From: Thiomargarita sp.
GTDB taxonomy: Bacteria; Pseudomonadota; Gammaproteobacteria; Beggiatoales; Beggiatoaceae
Assembly: GCA_022729575.1 (NCBI GenBank)
Contig: DZAL01000001.1
Span: 24,755 to 88,754 of the forward strand
Length of the DNA: 64,000 bases
Reading direction: 5' to 3'
Shown here in pieces: positions 33,287 through 40,590 of this stretch. Under the pieces are notes generated by a model. It was not told the origin of the DNA. It ran no database searches and saw only the letters and a list, made by a program, of their open reading frames with translations. The position numbers and the translations under genes are program-made. Numbering within the stretch: the stretch's first letter is position 1; every line of letters begins with the position of its first letter.

Positions 33287-35461
33287 ATGACATTACGTCA
33301 AAAAACTTTCATGGTGGTGGGCAGTGCGCTCATTGGATTATTACTGATGTTGTTGGTCGTTTCCTATCAAATTTTGCTAAAAGGTTTTTATGATCTGGAA
33401 ACGCAATCGGTAGAAAATAACATTACTCGTTTAGTAAATGTGTTAACCGATGAATTATATAGTCTGTATGTGGAAGCCGGTGATTATTCGGCTTGGGATG
33501 ATACTTACCGATATATGATTGATCATAATGAACCCTTCGTCACTTCTAATTTATCCAATTCGACGTTTTTGAATTTAAATCTAAATCTGATTATCATTTT
33601 AAATAAAACTGGTAAGATGGTGTTTGGTAAAATCTATAATTCTGAAACGGCGGAACTTCAGTTATTACCAACGCGGTTTCAAAGTCAGTTTGAACATAAT
33701 AAATTATTTACCTACAATGAGACGAATCAAGGCCAGGTCAGCGGTTTTCTGGTGCTAGAAGGACAGTTGATATTAGTCGCTTGTCGTCCTATCTTATCTA
33801 GTGAAGGACTAGGGCCTAGTCGTGGGACGTTATTGATGGGGCGTATCTTGGATCAAGCTGAAATTAAACGTTTTAGCCGGTTAACGAATTTGTCATTACA
33901 GGTGCGATTGTTAAACCATCAGCCATTATTGGATGATTTTGTGAGCGCTCGGCAGCAGTTATTGAATACTCGTAGTGTAATACAAATTTTGAGTAAAAAC
34001 CAGATTGCAGGGTACGTGTTGCTAAAAGATATATATCAACAGCCGGTGGCTTTAGTACGAATCGATTTACCCAGAAAAATTTATCATCAAGGATTAATCA
34101 GTTTACGCTCCTTAAGCCTGGTGGTGTTGATATTGGCGTTAGGTTTCGCGGTCTTAATTCTATGGTTGTTTGAACGTTTAGTGTTGGCTCGACTGGCTAT
34201 TTTAAGTGAAGAAGTTCGGCACATTCGAACCACTGAAGATTATTTGACCGTCACCGTGGTTGGACAAGATGAATTGGCCCATTTAGCGATAACGATTAAC
34301 GAGATGTTACACTCGATACAAGCATCTCATGCGCGTTTGCGTCGTAGTGAGGCCAGCCTGGCGGAAGCGCAACGAATTGCTCATGTGGGTAATTGGGAAT
34401 GGGATATTACTAATGACCATTTCGGTTGCTCTGACGAGATTTATCGAATTTTTGGCTTACCTCCTCAAAGTTGTGCTCCAGCAGTAGAAACTTTTCTGTC
34501 TTATGTTCATCCCGCCGACCGTCATTTAGTCAGTAATGCGATTCAGCAAGCGATGAGTCAATTGCAATCAATTAACTTGGAACATCGAATTGTCAGTCAT
34601 CAGGGTAATGAACGTTTTATTCATTTACAAGGTGAATTTTGGCAAAATAATCATGGGGAGGTGATTAACTTTATTGGCACCCTGCAAGATATTACTGAAC
34701 GTAAATTGGCACAAGCGGAAACTTTACGCTTGTTAGAAGAAAATCGTTTTTTGATTTATCGATCCTTGGCGATTCAGGAAGAAGAGCGACGACATTTGGC
34801 CCGTGAGTTGCACGATGAATTTGGGCAGTGTCTCACAGCGATTCAAGCGGATGCGGAGGCGATTTTAGAGTTGGCACAACAGTCACGAAAGATGAGTGAT
34901 TTAGGACGGTTAGAGCGAATTGAAGTGAGTGCGAATGCGATTCTTTCGGTGTCCACCCATATTTATGATGTCGTTCATACGTTGATGCGGCAGTTGCGTC
35001 CAAGTGGATTGGACGAGTTGGGTTTAGTCGAAATTTTACAGGAGTTGTTGAAAAATTGGCAACTTCGTCACTCTGAAATTAAATGTCAGTGTACGACTAA
35101 AGGGGAATTGGACCAATTGGGTGAAGCGATTAATATTACCATCTATCGTGTGATGCAAGAATGTTTAACTAATATTGCTAAATATGCCAATGCTTCGGTG
35201 GTTACCATCCATTTAGAAACTGACTCTCCGCCGCAATTTCTTACCTTCTCGGTCGAAGATAATGGTGGTGGCATATCGCCTATCATTTCCGCAGAGCAGA
35301 AGGAGAATAGAGGTGGTTTGGGATTGATCGGTATTCGTGAACGTGTTCAAGCCTTAGATGGTACGCTTCGAATCGACAGTGCGCCGGGTCAAGGGGTCAA
35401 AATTATTTTGACGATTCCAATTTCGGAAGAATATCAACAAAAACGTAGGAAGTGGCAATGA
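33287..35461 (+). CDS. Membrane histidine kinase, CHASE4-like/HAMP/PAS/HisKA_3
   Basis: The kinase (724 residues from ATG 33287) has a TM helix (10-30) and a periplasmic CHASE4-like domain (about 35-255; YSAWDDTYRYM, LNLNLIIILNKTGKMVFG). A second TM (about 270-292), HAMP, one PAS (about 360-475), a NarL-type HisKA_3 helix with His509 in RELHDEFGQ, and a HATPase (VQECLTNIAKYANAS, GLGLIGIRERV, GQGVKI) complete it. The frame is open upstream to 33134, but that part is repeat DNA. Its stop overlaps the response regulator start (ATGA), so the two are co-translated. Confidence 0.92.
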   Translation: MTLRQKTFMVVGSALIGLLLMLLVVSYQILLKGFYDLETQSVENNITRLVNVLTDELYSLYVEAGDYSAWDDTYRYMIDHNEPFVTSNLSNSTFLNLNLNLIIILNKTGKMVFGKIYNSETAELQLLPTRFQSQFEHNKLFTYNETNQGQVSGFLVLEGQLILVACRPILSSEGLGPSRGTLLMGRILDQAEIKRFSRLTNLSLQVRLLNHQPLLDDFVSARQQLLNTRSVIQILSKNQIAGYVLLKDIYQQPVALVRIDLPRKIYHQGLISLRSLSLVVLILALGFAVLILWLFERLVLARLAILSEEVRHIRTTEDYLTVTVVGQDELAHLAITINEMLHSIQASHARLRRSEASLAEAQRIAHVGNWEWDITNDHFGCSDEIYRIFGLPPQSCAPAVETFLSYVHPADRHLVSNAIQQAMSQLQSINLEHRIVSHQGNERFIHLQGEFWQNNHGEVINFIGTLQDITERKLAQAETLRLLEENRFLIYRSLAIQEEERRHLARELHDEFGQCLTAIQADAEAILELAQQSRKMSDLGRLERIEVSANAILSVSTHIYDVVHTLMRQLRPSGLDELGLVEILQELLKNWQLRHSEIKCQCTTKGELDQLGEAINITIYRVMQECLTNIAKYANASVVTIHLETDSPPQFLTFSVEDNGGGISPIISAEQKENRGGLGLIGIRERVQALDGTLRIDSAPGQGVKIILTIPISEEYQQKRRKWQ

Positions 35462-36093
35462 GTACCATTCGAGTATTATTGGTGGATGACCATGAAGTCG
35501 TGCGCTCTGGTTATCATCGTTTATTAGAAAATACCGCTGACATCAAAGTGGTGGCGGAGGCGAGTAGTGGTGAAGAGGCGTATTTGGCTTATACTAAATA
35601 TCAGCCAGAAGTGGTAATCATGGACTTATCGATGCCAGGCATCGGTGGTTTAGAAGCGATTAGAAAAATTAGAAGTTATGATAAGAATGCTAAAGTTTTA
35701 GTGTTTAGTGTGCATGAAAACGACATTTTTTTAAACCGTACTTTAGAGGAAGGCGTGTTAGGTTATATTACCAAGCGCAGTGCGGCTAAAGTGATGGTAG
35801 AAGCGGTGTCTCAAGTAGCTCAAGGAAAGATGTATATCGGGTCGGAAATGCAACCTTTATTGGTGAAAGAGCGTGGTAATAATAATCCCGTGCTGGCTAC
35901 CCTGTCACCGCGAGAATTCGAAGTATTTTTGCTGTTGGCCGAGGGCAAGAGTGTGATTGAGATTGCCGACATTCTCAACTTAAGTTCGAAGACGGTAGGT
36001 CATCACTACACCAGTGTTAAAAATAAGTTGAACGTGGGTAATGCGGCAGAATTAACTCGTCTAGCGATTCGAGAGAAGCTAGTGGAGCCATAA
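35458..36093 (+). CDS. LuxR/NarL-family response regulator
   Basis: The receiver domain (1-122) has Asp10/11 and phospho-Asp56 in VVIMDLSMPG; the LuxR-type HTH (about 145-205) has LSPREFEVFLLLAEGKSVIE and SSKTVGHHYTSVKNKLNV. Overall similar to UvrY/GacA-type regulators. The ATG overlaps the kinase stop by 4 bp, which identifies its partner kinase. A family D palindrome follows the stop by 17 bp and may terminate the unit. Targets are not visible here. Confidence 0.93.
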   Translation: MSTIRVLLVDDHEVVRSGYHRLLENTADIKVVAEASSGEEAYLAYTKYQPEVVIMDLSMPGIGGLEAIRKIRSYDKNAKVLVFSVHENDIFLNRTLEEGVLGYITKRSAAKVMVEAVSQVAQGKMYIGSEMQPLLVKERGNNNPVLATLSPREFEVFLLLAEGKSVIEIADILNLSSKTVGHHYTSVKNKLNVGNAAELTRLAIREKLVEP

Positions 36094-36110
36094 TGAATTA
36101 GATTGGCACT

Positions 36111-36262
36111 AGATTTGACAACTTTAAAAAAGTTGTCAAATCTTGGTAGCACCTCCAAATTAATGAAGGTCTTAACATTCAATGAGTTACCAATGAGTTA
36201 CCAAGGTTCAAAGTTTCCTAAACCTCAAAGGTTTAGGAAACTTAGCCTCCGTTAGCTGGCAT
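36111..36262. repeat. Family D palindrome followed by family F repeat
   Basis: AGATTTGACAACTTT/AAAGTTGTCAAATCT (36111-36143) is followed by the F modules GGTAGCACCTCC, ATTCAATGAGTTACC (the GAGTTACCAAT part duplicated) and the hairpin GTTTCCTAAACCTCAAAGGT. The remainder to 36342 holds a half copy of D at about 36271 and the M48 gene promoter region. Confidence 0.85.
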
Positions 36263-36342
36263 GGATTACCCAAATCTTAAAGATTTGACAAAACTTTATC
36301 TTTGAGTATAATGGGTTGGTCTATTTACTAAAAGAGTTGTTT

Positions 36343-37137
36343 ATGCTGAAACCATTTATAATTATCAATACGATTGTTTTGCTTTTAATGAGTTGTGTCA
36401 TGTCACCATCAGGGCGGTCACAATTGATGTTAATGCCAGATTCACAGTTAGATGAGATGGGGATACAAGCGTTTGATAATCTCAAACAAGAGACTGCTAT
36501 CGAGAAGGATTCACGATTGAATAATTATGTCAGTTGTATTACGAAACCCATTATTCAAGTGAGTGGGAGTCCAATTAAAAATTGGGAAGTCGTGGTATTT
36601 CGTGACCAAGCGGCTAATGCCTTTGCGTTGCCCGGTGGTAAAGTGGGGGTATATACGGGGATGTTGGAGGTGGCAAAAAATCAACATCAATTGGCGACGG
36701 TGATTGGGCATGAAATTGCTCATGTTACTTCTCATCATGGAAATGAGCGAGTATCTCAAGAATTTGCGATTCAACAGGGAATGGCACTGATTCAAGCCAT
36801 CGGTAATCCGCAAACGCAGAATGGTCAACTGTTGATGGGGTTATTAGGGGTAGGGCTACAAGTAGGTGTTTTGTTACCTTATAGCCGGGTACAAGAAAGT
36901 GAAGCGGATTTAGTGGGTTTGAAATTGATAGCCGAAGCGGGATTTGACCCTAGAGAGAGTGTTTCTTTGTGGCAAAATATGAGTAATGTCAGTGGTAAAG
37001 GAGAAACGATCGAATTTTTATCTACTCATCCTTCTAACACGACGCGAATTCGGGATTTAAGTAATACGATGGGGTCTGCATTGACCGTGCAACGGCAGGC
37101 TCAAGCCACCGGTAAAAGACCGCAATGTAATTACTAA
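36343..37137 (+). CDS. M48-family metalloprotease lipoprotein (LoiP/YggG-like)
   Basis: A short signal peptide ends in the lipobox LLMSC (Cys18). The M48 zinc motif HEIAH is at 123-127, preceded by ANAFALPGGKVGVYTG and followed by ESEADLVGL, which carries the third zinc ligand. STHPSNTTRI matches the family C-terminal motif. At 264 residues it is the length of the short periplasmic members such as LoiP, which degrade damaged outer-membrane proteins. I preferred ATG 36343 over 36316 because it gives a clean lipoprotein signal. The gene converges on the small RNA array. Confidence 0.9.
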   Translation: MLKPFIIINTIVLLLMSCVMSPSGRSQLMLMPDSQLDEMGIQAFDNLKQETAIEKDSRLNNYVSCITKPIIQVSGSPIKNWEVVVFRDQAANAFALPGGKVGVYTGMLEVAKNQHQLATVIGHEIAHVTSHHGNERVSQEFAIQQGMALIQAIGNPQTQNGQLLMGLLGVGLQVGVLLPYSRVQESEADLVGLKLIAEAGFDPRESVSLWQNMSNVSGKGETIEFLSTHPSNTTRIRDLSNTMGSALTVQRQAQATGKRPQCNY

Positions 37138-37180
37138 GAAATATTCTATTTGACGGTGACCAGGTTTTGTCTAAGCAAAC

Positions 37181-37261
37181 AAAAAAAGAAGCCTTTCTCT
37201 GGCAAATTGTTCAAAACTAGAGAAAGGCTTTTTAACCAACCACATTTTAAGGAGAATGTAC
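37181..37261 (-). ncRNA. Predicted sigma-54-dependent small RNA, array unit 1
   Basis: The predicted transcript starts at a G 12 nt after the -12 element and begins GUACAUUCUCCUUAAAA. It ends in an intrinsic terminator: a perfect 10-bp stem GCCTTTCTCT/AGAGAAAGGC (37191-37200 and 37219-37228 on the plus strand), with a T-rich tract (TTCTTTTTTT) on the minus strand. The 5' UCUCCUUA is complementary to a strong Shine-Dalgarno. About 80 nt, no ORF. Confidence 0.7.
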
Positions 37262-37272
37262 TATAGTATTAT

Positions 37273-37287
37273 ACAAAATACGTACCA
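37273..37287 (-). promoter_or_regulatory. Sigma-54-type promoter of unit 1
   Basis: TGGTACGTATTTTGT: GG and GT separated by 10 nt, close to the consensus TGGCAC-N5-TTGC. Confidence 0.65.
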
Positions 37288-37465
37288 CTTTTTATTAATG
37301 CGCTGGATTTCGTTTTATTATGAAAAATAAAAGAAAAATGTTTCAATGGAAAAATAAAAATTTAATTTTGGCTAGATTTTCGTTGTCGTTTGAATGACAG
37401 AAATGTAGTATTGGTGACAATCGGTGGTAGTCGATTTAGGGAATTTAGAATTAGAAACTCAGACT

Positions 37466-37540
37466 AAAAAAAAGCCTTTCTCTTAAGAAAATACCTCAAA
37501 AGAGAAAGGCTATCCAACCACACATTAAGGAGAAATGCAC
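37466..37540 (-). ncRNA. Predicted sigma-54-dependent small RNA, array unit 2
   Basis: Predicted 5' end GUGCAUUUCUCCUUAAUGUG; the run UGUGGUUGG is shared with unit 1. The terminator stem is GCCTTTCTCTT/AAGAGAAAGGC (37474-37484 and 37500-37510), and eight T follow on the minus strand (A-run 37466-37473). About 75 nt. This unit has the best promoter match and best stem of the four. Confidence 0.75.
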
Positions 37541-37550
37541 TTAGTATCTT

Positions 37551-37565
37551 GCATTTTCGATGCCA
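37551..37565 (-). promoter_or_regulatory. Sigma-54-type promoter of unit 2
   Basis: TGGCATCGAAAATGC: canonical GG-N10-GC spacing. Confidence 0.75.
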
Positions 37566-37606
37566 ACTTTTTATGGTAGTGTTGACGCTTCGAAGATGGA
37601 TATAAC

Positions 37607-37672
37607 AAAAAAAATGCCTTTCACTTTATCAATGATAAGGTGAAAGGCTAAAAATAACTAAGGGAGGAATGC
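37607..37672 (-). ncRNA. Predicted sigma-54-dependent small RNA, array unit 3
   Basis: Predicted 5' end GCAUUCCUCCCUUAGUU. The terminator is a 15-bp stem with one mismatch (GCCTTTCACTTTATC against GATAAGGTGAAAGGC, 37616-37630 and 37634-37648), followed by eight T on the minus strand. About 66 nt. The stem sequence differs from units 1 and 2 by compensating changes (CTC/GAG to CAC/GTG), which supports selection for structure. Confidence 0.7.
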
Positions 37673-37683
37673 CAAGAATTTGG

Positions 37684-37698
37684 ACAAAACACATACCA
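37684..37698 (-). promoter_or_regulatory. Sigma-54-type promoter of unit 3
   Basis: TGGTATGTGTTTTGT: GG-N10-GT, very similar to unit 1. Confidence 0.6.
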
Positions 37699-37824
37699 TA
37701 ATTCTCATATTATTAAGTATGGCAGAATTTTTCCCTAGTGCTGAATATTTAAGACTTAGCGGTAGCTTTTGTAAGATGAACGTTGAAAACCGTTGAAAAC
37801 TTGAAAACTGCTTAAAAACAGACG

Positions 37825-37880
37825 AAAAAAAACCCCTCTACTGAGTAGTAGAGAGGTAAAGCATACATAAGGAGGAATAC
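37825..37880 (-). ncRNA. Predicted sigma-54-dependent small RNA, array unit 4
   Basis: Predicted 5' end GUAUUCCUCCUUAUGUAUG with a full CCUCCUUA anti-Shine-Dalgarno. The terminator stem is ACC/GGT plus CTCTACT/AGTAGAG around a GAGT loop (37832-37857), followed by eight T on the minus strand. About 56 nt. Its stem is unrelated in sequence to units 1-3 although the 5' end is conserved. Confidence 0.7.
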
Positions 37881-37890
37881 TTAGTATTAT

Positions 37891-37905
37891 GCAGATTGTA
37901 TGCCA
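37891..37905 (-). promoter_or_regulatory. Sigma-54-type promoter of unit 4
   Basis: TGGCATACAATCTGC: canonical GG-N10-GC spacing. The AT-rich DNA upstream (37906-37990) could bind an activator. Confidence 0.75.
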
Positions 37906-38013
37906 GTTATTCAATGCTTTATTTTATATAGATATATGGATATAATGTTTTACACTTCTTCAGGATTTATACCGCAACTTTGATAATTATTTACATGACC
38001 CCCGGCCATCCCT

Positions 38014-38147
38014 CACTGCCATTAAGTTAAGCTAAAGTTACGGCGTTGGAGTCAAAATCTTCAGCTTTGGCAACGCCGTCTTACCTTAGCCAATCTCGTC
38101 CAAATCTGAAGGTTTGGACTCCAACGCGGCTTAACTTAATGGCAGTG
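38014..38147. mobile_element. Family E element 1 with a family A core
   Basis: Perfect 18-bp terminal inverted repeats CACTGCCATTAAGTTAAG (38014-38031) and CTTAACTTAATGGCAGTG (38130-38147) enclose a family A inverted repeat (GCGTTGGAGTC ... GACTCCAACGC). CGGCCATC lies outside both ends. Confidence 0.85.
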
Positions 38148-38158
38148 CGGCCATCCCT

Positions 38159-38259
38159 CACTGCCATTAAGTTAAGGAATCCCGCGGTCAGGTTTTAACC
38201 TTGAAGGTCTGGTTTTAGACCTTCAAGGTTTCTTTCGCAGGCTTAACTTAATGGCATTG
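38159..38259. mobile_element. Family E element 2 with a different core
   Basis: The same 18-bp ends as element 1 (38159-38176; 38242-38259 with one change) enclose a different core, a CCTTGAAGGTCTGG/AGACCTTCAAGG hairpin. It lies 11 bp after element 1. Confidence 0.85.
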
Positions 38260-38289
38260 CGGCCATCACTTACTAAGTGAGTTTCTATT

Positions 38290-38892
38290 ATGCAAGCAGC
38301 TGAAGTTCATCAACGAGATACCTATGCGTCTCGTTGGAATTTACCAGAATCATTAGCATCTGGTCACATTGATTTAGCCAAATTAAGTACGATTCAAAGA
38401 ATTTTGTTAATCACTGATGGCACCTTGACTAAAATTTTAGAAGCCTACCTGCATGAAAGACTGCATGTAGTTAAATTATCAGAACATAAGATGCCCGCGG
38501 CCTACGATATTCTTCCGTTATCTCTCAAAATTGGCCGAGAAGTCATTGAACGGAAAATTTTTTTACAAGGCCTCACCACTCAAAATTATTGGTTGTATGC
38601 CGAATCGATAATTGTACCAGACCGACTGGACGAAAAGTTTAGAGAACAGTTACTCCATTCACAACAGCCTATTGGGCGATTATGGATTGAACATAAAATG
38701 GAAACATACAAAGAAATCATTTCGTTAACTAGAGAAATCGCCGGTGATTTGGCCGAGTATTTTAATTTGAAACGGGAAGATCAACTCTTATGTCGAACTT
38801 ATCGAGTTTTTTCCAATCGTAAGCCCATTATGATGATTACGGAAAAATTTCCAGAAAATTACTTTAAGTTGGCTATTTACCCGATACCATGA
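38290..38892 (+). CDS. Chorismate pyruvate-lyase-like protein (DUF98)
   Basis: This 200-residue cytosolic protein has the DUF98/UbiC-like pattern: a long N-terminal helix, IGRLWIEHKMETYKEI with the conserved E-H, then CRTYRVFSNRKPIMMITEKF P. Relatives release pyruvate from chorismate to make 4-hydroxybenzoate for ubiquinone, but many DUF98 members have unknown substrates. Neighbours (repeats on both sides) give no pathway hint. I name the fold, not the reaction. Confidence 0.7.
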   Translation: MQAAEVHQRDTYASRWNLPESLASGHIDLAKLSTIQRILLITDGTLTKILEAYLHERLHVVKLSEHKMPAAYDILPLSLKIGREVIERKIFLQGLTTQNYWLYAESIIVPDRLDEKFREQLLHSQQPIGRLWIEHKMETYKEIISLTREIAGDLAEYFNLKREDQLLCRTYRVFSNRKPIMMITEKFPENYFKLAIYPIP

Positions 38893-38898
38893 GGACAT

Positions 38899-39011
38899 TA
38901 GTTGACCATGATTTGGCCGAATGAGTAGTTATAAATGACTGGGTCAACTAAAGTTTGTATCCTGCTTTATTATGATAATATATATAATAATTATGGAGTT
39001 ACAAACTTTAG
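38899..39011. repeat. Two overlapping inverted repeats after the DUF98 gene
   Basis: TAGTTGACC (38899-38907) pairs with GGTCAACTA (38942-38950), and CTAAAGTTTGTA (38948-38959) pairs with TACAAACTTTAG (39000-39011). The two stems share CTA, so only one can form at a time. The role could be termination or switching; nothing else is seen up to 39254. Confidence 0.6.
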
Positions 39012-39254
39012 ATTCGCGCAATTTGACCCACCAAGATATTTAGTTATTTCTCTTCTCGATAATTGTCCACACCATAATATTTTCTCAATTTAGAAGCTCC
39101 AGATTCACTCACTGACGATAATCCACCTAATCTTTCTTAAAGTTAACGCTCATTCCCTTCATTTCTCTTTTTTACTCTCTACCGTTTCCTTTATTGACCG
39201 CAAACCTAGGTAGTTCCTACACCAGTCAATGGAGATACTAACCGCCGGGGGCGA

Positions 39255-39397
39255 AGATTCCTAAACCTGGCAGGTACTAAGTTTCCTAAACCTTCGAGGT
39301 TTAGGAAACTTTGACGCTCGATAACTCATTGAATGTAAAGACCTCCATTAATTTGGAGGGGTTTAGATTTGACAACTTTCGAAAAGTTGTCAAATCT
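39255..39397. repeat. Family F repeat followed by a family D palindrome
   Basis: GATTCCTAAACCTGGCAGGT, the hairpin GTTTCCTAAACC...GGTTTAGGAAAC, AACTCATTGAATGT and CCTCCATTAATTTGGAGGGG, then the D palindrome at 39365-39397. This is the F module order in reverse orientation to 36144. Confidence 0.85.
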
Positions 39398-39575
39398 GGG
39401 TGGAACTACCCAAACCTAAGATTGCATTGAATATTATTGATGTTAAAAATAACTTAATTATTTAACAATTTGATTTTAAAAAACATTAAATGAATACCTT
39501 AAAATTTGATAAATTTTTAACTTGCACTCTTGGTCCCATCCTGTTAAAGTAAAATACACTACAAATTAGGTAGGT

Positions 39576-39696
39576 GTGTCCCAGACACCGTATGGACAAA
39601 CGCACCGTGCTAGAGTCGTACTATAAATTTGCTATTACTGTTAAGGTAATTAAGGTCGGCTGCGTCCCACGCACCGTATGGACCACCGCACTGTGC
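39576..39696. repeat. 35-bp direct repeat pair upstream of ppgK
   Basis: Copies at 39576-39610 and 39662-39696 (both with GTCCCA..CACCGTATGGAC and GCAC.GTGC) differ at about six positions. A further GGTGCCTGGGACGGCACGCA follows at about 39702. The rest of 39398-39766 is AT-rich and probably carries the ppgK-glgBA promoter. Confidence 0.7.
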
Positions 39697-39766
39697 ATCG
39701 AGTGGTGCCTGGGACGGCACGCACCGCCAATCAATTCAAATCAAGAATAACTGGAGTAAAATGACA

Positions 39767-40507
39767 ATGGAAATTCTAGGCATTGATATAGGTGCCTCAG
39801 GAATCAAAGGAGCACCGGTAAATGTGAAAACCGGCGAATTAGTCGCCGAGCATCACCGAATAGTTACTCCCCAACCTTCGACCCCTGAAGCCGTGGCGGA
39901 GGTAGTGGCAGAAATAACTGGATATTTTAATTGGAAAGGCCCCGTGGGTTGTACTTTTCCGGCAGTTATCAAAAAAGGGATTTCTTACACCGCGGCCAAC
40001 GTGGATAACGGATGGGTAAACCTGAATGTGGAAGAATTATTGGCAACGGCAACGGGTTATCCCGTCTTGGTCCTAAATGATGCCGATGCAGCAGGAATTG
40101 CCGAAATGGAATTTGGTGCTGGTCAAGGACGGGGTGGAGTAGTGATTATGCTGACGTTTGGTACTGGCATTGGCAGTGCCATTTTTATCGATGGCAAATT
40201 ATTGCCCAATACTGAATTTGGCCGTATGGAAATTCGTTGTCAAGAAGCGGAACATCAAGCCTCGGCAAAAACTCGTGAAGAAGAAGAGTTGACTTGGAAA
40301 GAATGGACCAAACGAGTCAATGAATTTTTAGCCACTATGGAAAAGCTCTTGTCGCCAGATTTATTCATTCTAGGAGGAGGTATTAGTAGCAAGCATCGTA
40401 AATTTCTACCCTTACTTAGCACCCACGCCGAAATTGTGCCCGCCCAGTTTCGCAATAAAGCGGGAATTATTGGCGCGGCCATTGCCGCCAGAAGACATTT
40501 TAGATAG
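39767..40507 (+). CDS. ppgK: Polyphosphate glucokinase (ROK family)
   Basis: The enzyme phosphorylates glucose to glucose-6-phosphate using polyphosphate or ATP. Motifs seen: MEILGIDIGASGIKGAPVN, GCTFPAVIKKG, VLNDADAAGIAEM, TFGTGIGSAIF and LFILGGGISSKH. The 246-residue length and TFPA/NDADAAG signatures fit PpgK rather than other ROK kinases. The start at 39767 (MEIL) is used; 39761 is an alternative two codons upstream. It lies just upstream of glgB-glgA, tying polyphosphate use to glycogen synthesis. Confidence 0.92.
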   Translation: MEILGIDIGASGIKGAPVNVKTGELVAEHHRIVTPQPSTPEAVAEVVAEITGYFNWKGPVGCTFPAVIKKGISYTAANVDNGWVNLNVEELLATATGYPVLVLNDADAAGIAEMEFGAGQGRGGVVIMLTFGTGIGSAIFIDGKLLPNTEFGRMEIRCQEAEHQASAKTREEEELTWKEWTKRVNEFLATMEKLLSPDLFILGGGISSKHRKFLPLLSTHAEIVPAQFRNKAGIIGAAIAARRHFR

Positions 40508-40518
40508 CCTTAATCAAC

Positions 40519-40550
40519 AGATTTGACAACTTTCGAAAATTGCCAAATCT
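40519..40550. repeat. Family D palindrome, imperfect
   Basis: AGATTTGACAACTTTCGAAA followed by a right arm with one base missing (ATTGCCAAATCT). It lies between ppgK and glgB. Confidence 0.75.
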
Positions 40551-40590
40551 AATTCCGAATTTTTTGTCATTTGTTAACTGAATCCTAATT

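Noticed and set aside
37250-37330. Short plus-strand ORFs following AAGGAG in the small RNA array (for example ATG at 37256)
   Set aside because: Spacing from AAGGAG to ATG is too short, the peptides share no sequence between units, and the A-runs before the hairpins only make sense as T-runs on the minus strand.
39576-39730. Possible tRNA or structured RNA from GC-rich paired segments
   Set aside because: No acceptor or T-loop pattern and no CCA context; the segments are a diverged direct repeat.
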